Assembly: GCA_903904515.1 (NCBI GenBank)
Contig: CAIVCR010000065.1
Span: 1 to 33,226 of the forward strand
Reading direction: 5' to 3'
Origin: an uncultured Bacteroidia bacterium
GTDB taxonomy: Bacteria; Bacteroidota; Bacteroidia; Bacteroidales; Prolixibacteraceae
Length of the DNA stretch: 33,226 nucleotides
In this document: piece by piece, positions 17,358 to 23,270 of the stretch
How positions within the stretch are numbered: position 1 is the stretch's first letter
How the letters are laid out: each line of letters opens with the position of its first letter
The notes under the pieces: model-generated
Told to the model about the DNA's origin: nothing
Seen by the model: only the letters and a program-made list of their open reading frames with translations
The model's database searches: none
Program-made: the position numbers and the translations under genes

Positions 17358-17573
17358 ATGAATGTGAGCAAAAAAACGACATCCTACAAAGAGGCAATCA
17401 CGGAAATCGAAGAGATACTCAAACAACTGGATAATAACGAATTAGACGTAGATGAACTTTCAGATAAGGTTAAAAGAGTTTCGCAGTTAGTCACGTTATG
17501 CAAAGAAAAACTCCACAATACAGAACAGGAGATTGATAAGATTTTAAAAGAGATGGATCATAATTATCAATAA
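17358..17573 (+). CDS. xseB: Exodeoxyribonuclease VII small subunit XseB
   Basis: This small helical subunit binds the coiled coil of XseA. The 71-residue protein has the family pattern SYKEAITEIEEILKQLDNNELDVDELSDKVKRVSQLVTLCKEKL followed by TEQEIDKILKEM. The length is typical. It is 7 bp after xseA and surely cotranscribed. Confidence 0.94.
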   Translation: MNVSKKTTSYKEAITEIEEILKQLDNNELDVDELSDKVKRVSQLVTLCKEKLHNTEQEIDKILKEMDHNYQ

Positions 17574-17658
17574 ATATTGTTAATATGAAATTAATCATCA
17601 TCATATATCTATAATTATTCTAATTTTATAGTCTATAATTACTGATAAAATATACAAG

Positions 17659-18207
17659 ATGGCTGAATCAAAAATTGATTTTTCATTTGACAATCTTCAT
17701 TTTTCTTGTGAAGGTGATCAGGATTGGGTAGAACACCAATTAAATCAGATACTTAAACGTATTCCAGGAATGAATAACTCCGAATTATTTATGAAATCGG
17801 AGAAGACAAAACTAGTTTCCGGAGCAGATACTTCAACCAGACAGTTACCTGTTCAAGGGTTAAAAGAGAGTATCAAACGCGGACGGAAACAAAAAACAGA
17901 AACCAGTTCGAATGGCAATGACCCTATTGGCAGTCCACTTTTTGAATTTCTGAAAGAAAAAAATGCAGACAAGAATCAGGTAAAAAAATTCCTTGCAACA
18001 GCAGTCTTTCTTCACTCTCAGGGGGTGGAAAAATTTTCGACTCCCATCGTTTCAAAATTGCTGAAATCATCTCACATTGAGAAACTTATTAATGCCAGCG
18101 ATTGTTTGAACAAAAATGAGAAGAAGGGGTTCTGCATTAAAGATGACAAGGAATTTATTCTTACAGAATCAGGAATACGCTCGATATTAGGAGGAACAGA
18201 GGAATAA
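17659..18207 (+). CDS. Unknown protein with a probable C-terminal winged-helix module
   Basis: I do not recognise this 182-residue protein. It has three visible parts. Residues 1-40 (IDFSFDNLHFSCEGDQDWVEHQLNQIL) look like a small beta-beta-alpha unit. Residues 41-95 are polar and Lys/Ser/Thr-rich, probably disordered. Residues 96-182 form a helical region ending in a pattern typical of winged helices (ASDCLNKNEKKGFCIKDDKEFILTESGIRSIL, helix-turn-KG-wing-LTxxG). DNA binding is therefore possible but not shown. It follows xseB by 85 bp on the same strand and may be read with it; it ends at a hairpin shared with the convergent thiamine receptor gene. Confidence 0.75.
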   Translation: MAESKIDFSFDNLHFSCEGDQDWVEHQLNQILKRIPGMNNSELFMKSEKTKLVSGADTSTRQLPVQGLKESIKRGRKQKTETSSNGNDPIGSPLFEFLKEKNADKNQVKKFLATAVFLHSQGVEKFSTPIVSKLLKSSHIEKLINASDCLNKNEKKGFCIKDDKEFILTESGIRSILGGTEE

Positions 18208-18258
18208 GGATTGAGGTTAAAGAGTGCTTCCGTAAATCGACTCTTTAACCTTTATCCT
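18207..18258. terminator. Long hairpin between convergent genes
   Basis: AGGTTAAAGAGT (18214-18225) pairs perfectly with ACTCTTTAACCT (18240-18251). After a 2x2 internal loop, AGGAT (18207-18211) pairs with ATCCT (18254-18258). It spans the gap between the unknown gene's stop and the TonB receptor's stop and can serve both strands. There is no strong T-run, so factor-assisted termination or 3'-end protection is possible. Confidence 0.65.
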
Positions 18259-18275
18259 ATAATCTTCCATTTCTC

Positions 18276-20720
18276 CTAGAATCCTAAACTTACACTAAAA
18301 ATAAAATTAGTACCAGCCTGCGGAAAATATCCGTCCATCTTATTACGGACTCCTCCGTACAAATAAGAATAGACCCAGGCATTACTCTCATACTGCTCAT
18401 TCAAAATATTATTGATTAATAATTTGAATTTCAATTCCTTAAAGAGTTTCTGATTCACTGAATAGTCAAATCTCAGGTTATTGACCAGGTAAGCATTCAA
18501 CTTCCTGCCGCTATTTGCCGTATTATCGATGAACTGTTTTCCAACATAATTCGAGAGAATGCTGATCTCAAATGGTTTACATGGACGATAGGTAAAAACA
18601 ATGCTTGCAATCAGTTGGGGAGCAAACGCCAGATCTGTTTTGCCAATAACATTAGCCTTTAACCCTCCATTATCCCAATCCTCGACATACTCTGTAAAAT
18701 TGTTGATTTTATTGCTGCTCACAGTTGCATTCACGTTCCAGCTGAATTTCTTAAAGAAATTGATACCTCCGATCAATTCAATCCCTGTCCGGTAGCTTTT
18801 GTCAACATTAGTCATGATTGGGGCTCCGACGGTGTTGATCTGGCCGGTATGAATCAACTGGTTATTGTAATACATATAATAGAGGTTTGTTCCCACCATT
18901 AAATTGGCAGACTTGAATTTATACCCCATTTCAACGTCATTTAATGTTTCAAAGGTGGGTTGCTTTCCGGTACGATCAGCATCCACAAAATTATCCCGGT
19001 TAGGCTCGCGATTAGCGCGGCTATAACTCAGATAGAGATCCTGATGAACTCCCGGAGCATAAAACAGTCCAAACTTTGGGTTGAAGAAGTCATACTGATG
19101 ATTCTGAGCCACATTTCTCAGTTTTTCGTCGATACCCCCGATTTCATAATTGATATAGCGATACTGAAGATCAGCAGAAGCATTTAATTTGGGGCTAAGT
19201 TGAAAGGCGTACCTGGCGTAAATGTTATCATCTTTTTTCAAACCTGTTCCCCGGTACCATTCATAATCGGTATTTGCATCCCCGGCTGTCTTGGCCCAGA
19301 TCACCCTTCCGTAATGTTGACCATCATACACATTTGCCCCGCCTCCAATGCTCAGCGAATTATTCTCTTTCTTATAAATCAGAGAGAAAATAGTGCCGTA
19401 AAAACTATTATCCAGCCATTTACGAGTAACCATATCCGAACTTTCAATAGTAGCTCCATTCACGACAGGGTTTGCAAGCTGATAGTCTGCATAACTCTGT
19501 CCTGTCTCATACTCCTCATAATAGCCACGGCCATAAACATAAAAAGCAGAGGCATTCAGGTTCAGACAGGGATTGAATTTGTGCGAAAACTGAAGTTGGT
19601 AATTATCCTGCTGATAATGATCCACCTGGTTTTTATAGGTATACAAGTTGTATGTGCGACTGTTTGAATTCAGCATGTTCTGAGTCTGTTCATGCGTATA
19701 AAGACCATCAGCTTCATACTTGTTCATCCCTTCAATATCGTTGTTAAGCCTCACGGAAGGGACACCGTTCCAGGCCTGATAGGTTTGCTCGAATCCCGAA
19801 AAGATAGTTGCCTTTAAAATAGTGTTGGCCGTAAAATATCCACCTGAAACAAAAAATGATTTCAGGTCCGAGGCGCCCCGGTCGACAAAACCGGCAGAGT
19901 TGATCTTCGACATGGAGACATCGAGAGCAAATTTTCCGTTAAGCAGTCCTGAACTGGCACTCAGATTATTCCGGAAGGTACTGAAAGAGCCGGCCGACGA
20001 ACTGTAACTGGCCTTAGCTTCGGGATTCAATTTAGTGGTTTGCAAATCGATGGTTGCACCAAAGGCGCTGGCCCCGTTCGTGGAATTTCCCACTCCGCGC
20101 TGCACCTGAATATTCTCTGTAGAAGCAGCCATATCTGGAATGTCGACAAAATAGGTGATTTGCGATTCAGCATCTGACATAGGGATTCCGTTTACAGTCA
20201 CGTTAATCCTCGTAGGATCGGTTCCCCTGATCCTGAAATTGGTATAGCCCACCCCATTACCTGCATCGGAAGTCGCGACAAATGATGGAGTATAATTTAA
20301 CAGATAAGGAATATCCTGCCCCAGGTTCGAGGCTTTGATATCCTCTTTCCCAATATTGGTAAAGGCTAAGGGAGACTTCTCCCCTGCACGTGCAGCAGAG
20401 ACAAGCACCTCCTCGGTCAGAAAAGAGGCCCGTTCCATAACGACGTCCAGATTTTCAGAGCTACTTAAGTTTAAATCTTTCGTGAAATTCTTATAACCGA
20501 CAAACGTTATCTGGATTTTATACTCCCCTTTTTTAATATTGGAAAACTTAAAATCCCCTTTTATCCCAGCTGTAGTTCTGTTAAACGTGTTACCCAGCAT
20601 CACATTGGCGCCACTAAGCGGCTCCCCTTTCGTGTCTTTAACGATTCCGGTCAGCGAAATCTGACCGAAAACAATGGCTGCAACTAACTGCAAAGCCAAA
20701 AACAATCCAATTCTTTTCAT
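18276..20720 (-). CDS. TonB-dependent receptor under TPP riboswitch control, probable thiamine importer
   Basis: This outer-membrane TonB-dependent transporter has 814 residues. In order: signal peptide (MKRIGLFLALQLVAAIVFGQ); carboxypeptidase-regulatory-like domain (LTGIVKDTKGEPLSGANVMLGN...FVGYKNFTKDLNL, about 22-100); TonB-box-like EEVLVSAARA; plug domain (LLNYTPSFVATSDAGNGVGYTNFRIRGTD, VTVNGIPMSD, IQVQRGVGNSTNGASAFGATIDLQT); and a 22-strand-type barrel ending FIFSVSLGF. The substrate is inferred from its leader, which carries two TPP riboswitches: such receptors import thiamine or its precursors in Bacteroidota. No SusD-like partner or thiamine-synthesis gene adjoins it, so it is an orphan member of the regulon. 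Confidence 0.93.
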   Translation of the reverse strand: MKRIGLFLALQLVAAIVFGQISLTGIVKDTKGEPLSGANVMLGNTFNRTTAGIKGDFKFSNIKKGEYKIQITFVGYKNFTKDLNLSSSENLDVVMERASFLTEEVLVSAARAGEKSPLAFTNIGKEDIKASNLGQDIPYLLNYTPSFVATSDAGNGVGYTNFRIRGTDPTRINVTVNGIPMSDAESQITYFVDIPDMAASTENIQVQRGVGNSTNGASAFGATIDLQTTKLNPEAKASYSSSAGSFSTFRNNLSASSGLLNGKFALDVSMSKINSAGFVDRGASDLKSFFVSGGYFTANTILKATIFSGFEQTYQAWNGVPSVRLNNDIEGMNKYEADGLYTHEQTQNMLNSNSRTYNLYTYKNQVDHYQQDNYQLQFSHKFNPCLNLNASAFYVYGRGYYEEYETGQSYADYQLANPVVNGATIESSDMVTRKWLDNSFYGTIFSLIYKKENNSLSIGGGANVYDGQHYGRVIWAKTAGDANTDYEWYRGTGLKKDDNIYARYAFQLSPKLNASADLQYRYINYEIGGIDEKLRNVAQNHQYDFFNPKFGLFYAPGVHQDLYLSYSRANREPNRDNFVDADRTGKQPTFETLNDVEMGYKFKSANLMVGTNLYYMYYNNQLIHTGQINTVGAPIMTNVDKSYRTGIELIGGINFFKKFSWNVNATVSSNKINNFTEYVEDWDNGGLKANVIGKTDLAFAPQLIASIVFTYRPCKPFEISILSNYVGKQFIDNTANSGRKLNAYLVNNLRFDYSVNQKLFKELKFKLLINNILNEQYESNAWVYSYLYGGVRNKMDGYFPQAGTNFIFSVSLGF

Positions 20721-20734
20721 TTAAATTCTTAAAA

Positions 20735-20762
20735 TGGTTAACAATTAACCAATGAGGAGGTG
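20735..20762 (-). promoter_or_regulatory. Candidate expression platform of the TPP leader
   Basis: Between the downstream riboswitch and the receptor ATG lies a hairpin TGGTTAA-TTG-TTAACCA (20735-20751), followed on the minus strand by TTTT. Just before it is CACCTCCTC (20754-20762). CACCUC can pair with the conserved GGGGUG at the 5' side of the riboswitch (six pairs, one G-U), giving a possible alternative fold when no ligand is bound. This mechanism is inference. Confidence 0.45.
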
Positions 20763-20772
20763 ATAATTCTTT

Positions 20773-20852
20773 CGCCATCCCTACACCGGCATTACCCGGA
20801 TCAGGTTCGGTGGGTTTGATCTCAGCCCGTAATCTTCAGGCACCCCATTGCG
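20773..20852 (-). ncRNA. TPP riboswitch, downstream copy of a tandem pair
   Basis: On the minus strand the order is GGGGTGCC, GGGCTGAGA (pyrimidine-sensing), ACCC, GAACCTGATCCGGGTAATGCCGG (split here as GAACCTGATC and CGGGTAATGCCGG) and GTAGGGA, the full THI-box consensus. P1 is closed by CGCAAT at the 5' end and ATGGCG at the 3' end, with one mismatch. The aptamer ends about 52 bp before the receptor ATG. Confidence 0.96.
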
Positions 20853-20949
20853 TAATAACAATGCAAAAACTTCAATTTTACCGGATATGGCAAAACTGCA
20901 AGCGTAATTAAAAATAATCGGCAGAAACTATATAAACGGAATGATTTTT

Positions 20950-21026
20950 CATTTTCCCTTTCCGGCATTACCCGGACAGGTTCGATGGGTTTGATCTCAG
21001 CCCGTTCTTTTTAGGCACCCCTTATT
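20950..21026 (-). ncRNA. TPP riboswitch, upstream copy, altered core
   Basis: On the minus strand GGGGTGCC, ACGGGCTGAGATC, AAACCCA and GGGTAATGCCGG are present and nearly identical to the downstream copy, even in non-conserved loops. Two conserved sites differ: CCTGATCCGGG has lost its A (CCTGTCCGGG), and GCGTAGGGA-type sequence is reduced to AAAGGGA. I find no good P1 pairing around it. It begins about 10 nt after the predicted transcription start. Confidence 0.88.
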
Positions 21027-21035
21027 TTTACCTGA

Positions 21036-21043
21036 CAAAGGTA
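21036..21043 (-). promoter_or_regulatory. -7 box TACCTTTG for the TPP leader
   Basis: On the minus strand TACCTTTG is an exact TAnnTTTG match. It lies 25 bp after the GH51 stop and 14 bp before the first conserved riboswitch block, so the leader RNA would start just ahead of the upstream aptamer. No clear -33 partner is seen. Confidence 0.6.
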
Positions 21044-21067
21044 CGTTAATAATACTTAAAGTTTATT

Positions 21068-22678
21068 CTAAATTATTTTAAAAATCAGAAAATTAATCGT
21101 TGCCGGGGGGATCTTAATTTCTAAGGCATCTTTGGGGATAGCTTTTCGTTGAGTCATTTTTGTTTCAGTCACACTGTTTTTCTCAAAGCTATTGGTGGCA
21201 CTCAATGACGGTGCGGAGTAACTGATCTGCTCAGCCAGTTCCCACTGTTCCCCCGCAGGTAAATGATCAAATCTCACTTTTACTGGTATCGACCTGTTCT
21301 CTGAAAGGTTTAACAACGAAATAACCAGCTCCTTTCCGTCTTCCGAAATGGTCGCAGCTCCATCAAGTGCTTTCATACTGGATTCAAGTACCGGGGAATT
21401 CACCTGAACGGGCAACTGTTTTTCAAGGGTAAATCTCCTGAATGCCTGTAACGGGGTGTAAACAGTCTGGCAAAACGAACCCTCCTTACTGGTCATAATC
21501 GGAGCTAAAACATTAACTGTCTGTGCCCAGGTAGCCAATCCTATGATATCTGCATTTCGGAGAAAAAGGTTTAGAAACTTCCCTGTTGCCAGGGCGTCAG
21601 CCCAATTATAGGTATATTCCAGTTGATAGGCTCCCCTCCCCTTTCCGGAATTAGCATCCCAGATCCCCCATTCATCCACAGCAAGTTTAACCGGTTGTTG
21701 ACGTGGCGGGAAACGGTACCAGGGGGAAAAATCAAGTACTTGTTCAGGTACTTTTTTAAGTACTTCCCTGAGTGAGTCAAAGCTCTGATTGAAATTTTCA
21801 ACGCTTTGAAGTAAACCCGTATATTTTGAGTCTGCCGGCATTACATAAAAATGGACTGACAAAAAATCGCATACAGGGTTCATCCCGGCCAGGACTTTTC
21901 TACCCCAGCTCAAATCCGATGGATTTCCATCGAGAGTAATTTTAATGGACGGATCCTGAAGCTTCATTAACTTGATAAATTGCCAGCTATCCTCAATGTA
22001 TCTATTCACATTTTGATCTTTACCGGCATCGGGGGCAGCACTCTCCTCGTTTCCGATACCCCAGTATTTTACATTGAACGGTTTTTCAAAACCATGTGAA
22101 CGCCTGAGATTGGCAAAATAGGTATCCTCCGTTCCATTGCAGTATTCGACCCAGTTGGAGGCCTCCTCTGGTGTTCCGGTAGCCATATTGACGACAAGAA
22201 AAGGTTCTGCTCCAATCTGCCTGCAATAGTCAATAAATTCAGCGGTACCAAAATGGTTGTCGTTGGTACCTCCCCAAATAAGGTTTTTGCGTTTCGGCCT
22301 TTTGCTTTTATCACCGATTCCGTCGGCCCAATGATAGATTTTAACGACAGTTCCCCCCGGAAATCTCAGCAAGGGAGTTTTAAGCTCCTGAACTGCTTTC
22401 AGCACATCCTGACGAAAACCATTAGAACCGGATAAAGGGGAACCTTCCTCATAGATTCCACCATCGATGCATCGGCCTAAATATTCAATAAATTGCCCAT
22501 ATATCAGTGGCGATACCGTTGTCGTTTGCTGGCCCAAATCGATTGTTACAGCAGCTTTTTCATCACCAATCTTCTCCTTATCGCCTTTGGCCGCGTCAGT
22601 GTTGGTTGGGGATGTGTTCGAAAATCCAACCAGGGTCATCAGGCAGATGACTGCTACCAACAAAGTTTTCTTATCCAT
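21068..22678 (-). CDS. GH51 alpha-L-arabinofuranosidase, secreted
   Basis: This glycoside hydrolase removes terminal alpha-L-arabinofuranosyl groups from arabinan or arabinoxylan. The 536-residue protein has an N-terminal signal peptide (MDKKTLLVAVICLMTLVGFS), then the family sequence SPLIYGQFIEYLGRCIDGGIYEEGSPLS and LLRFPGGTVVKIYHWADGIG. The acid/base is E211 in KYWGIGNEE, and the nucleophile is E336 in LAVDEWGIWD. A C-terminal beta domain (ISEDGKELVISLLNLSENRSIPVKV) completes the usual length. No SusC/D pair or other polysaccharide genes flank it. It reads toward the TPP leader on the same strand. Confidence 0.93.
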   Translation of the reverse strand: MDKKTLLVAVICLMTLVGFSNTSPTNTDAAKGDKEKIGDEKAAVTIDLGQQTTTVSPLIYGQFIEYLGRCIDGGIYEEGSPLSGSNGFRQDVLKAVQELKTPLLRFPGGTVVKIYHWADGIGDKSKRPKRKNLIWGGTNDNHFGTAEFIDYCRQIGAEPFLVVNMATGTPEEASNWVEYCNGTEDTYFANLRRSHGFEKPFNVKYWGIGNEESAAPDAGKDQNVNRYIEDSWQFIKLMKLQDPSIKITLDGNPSDLSWGRKVLAGMNPVCDFLSVHFYVMPADSKYTGLLQSVENFNQSFDSLREVLKKVPEQVLDFSPWYRFPPRQQPVKLAVDEWGIWDANSGKGRGAYQLEYTYNWADALATGKFLNLFLRNADIIGLATWAQTVNVLAPIMTSKEGSFCQTVYTPLQAFRRFTLEKQLPVQVNSPVLESSMKALDGAATISEDGKELVISLLNLSENRSIPVKVRFDHLPAGEQWELAEQISYSAPSLSATNSFEKNSVTETKMTQRKAIPKDALEIKIPPATINFLIFKII

Positions 22679-22706
22679 CTTAGAGACTGTTTAAAATTAA
22701 ATTATC

Positions 22707-22826
22707 AATCCCATTAGGGATTAAATATGGGTAGCAAACAGAATAAAATAAAAGGTTTCGTCCCGGATGGGACGAAATTTTAAACGATGTTTTCATGTTC
22801 TACCCATATTTTGTGCCCATGGCACA
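22707..22826. repeat. Nested palindromic element upstream of the GH51 gene
   Basis: Four inverted repeats are packed into 120 bp: AATCCC-ATTA-GGGATT (22707-22722); an outer 11-bp pair AATATGGGTAG (22724-22734) with CTACCCATATT (22800-22810); inside it TTTCGTCCC-GGAT-GGGACGAAA (22756-22777); and TGTGCC-CAT-GGCACA (22812-22826). From memory, elements with GGTAGCAAA...GTTCTACC flanks are dispersed in Bacteroidota genomes, resembling REP or MITE-like units. It sits 28 bp upstream of the GH51 ATG. Confidence 0.75.
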
Positions 22827-22898
22827 TGTTTATGTAAAAGATTTAAGACAGAATAAATACGAAATCCTAAATTTAAATAGCTTATTAATACCTGATGA

Positions 22899-23180
22899 TT
22901 ATAGTATTATAATCTCATCAATCTTACCGGCCACTTCGAGTCCTGCATTTCTTCCAGTATCCGAGAAAACCGACCTCCCGATTTTCCGGTCAAAAAGATT
23001 GACCTCGACGAGGGATGTCATACTCTCCTCAATCCGACCGTCCATTAAGCCCAAAATAGGTGCTGCCAGTTCGGTGACCTTATCACGATGGGCAAGAATT
23101 TCAATCCTAAAGTTACTGTTTTCAAGTACAACCTCAACTTTAGTCTGGTCTATAACCGACTTCCGGAGTTTTGAACCATT
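22899..23180 (-). pseudogene. C-terminal fragment of a tocopherol-cyclase-like protein
   Basis: On the minus strand a frame of 93 codons ends in TAA and is preceded at 23181-23183 by an in-frame TAG, with no plausible start codon near its beginning. It reads NGSKLRKSVIDQ, then VEVVLENSNFRIEILAHR, ELAAPILGLMDGRIEESMTS, LVEVNLFDRK and FSDTGRNAGLEVAGKIDE. This matches what I recall of the tocopherol cyclase family C-terminus (lipocalin-like strands with VELEA, LRAP, GELKL, and a final GxNAGLEVxG). The first two-thirds of the gene are missing; 23184-23270 holds no recognisable remainder. The plus-strand frame over the same stretch has no gene-like character. Confidence 0.65.
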
Positions 23181-23270
23181 CTAAGTTGTAAACTGGAATA
23201 ACCGATCGTGGAGGAAAGGGCCTGTATCTTCTTTTTGATCATCCTCTAAAAATAGCAAATAAAACTCCAA

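Noticed and set aside
22795..23184. Plus-strand open frame of 129 codons
   Set aside because: It has Ser/Ile-rich composition and no recognisable motif. The opposite strand carries a clearly gene-like fragment over most of it.
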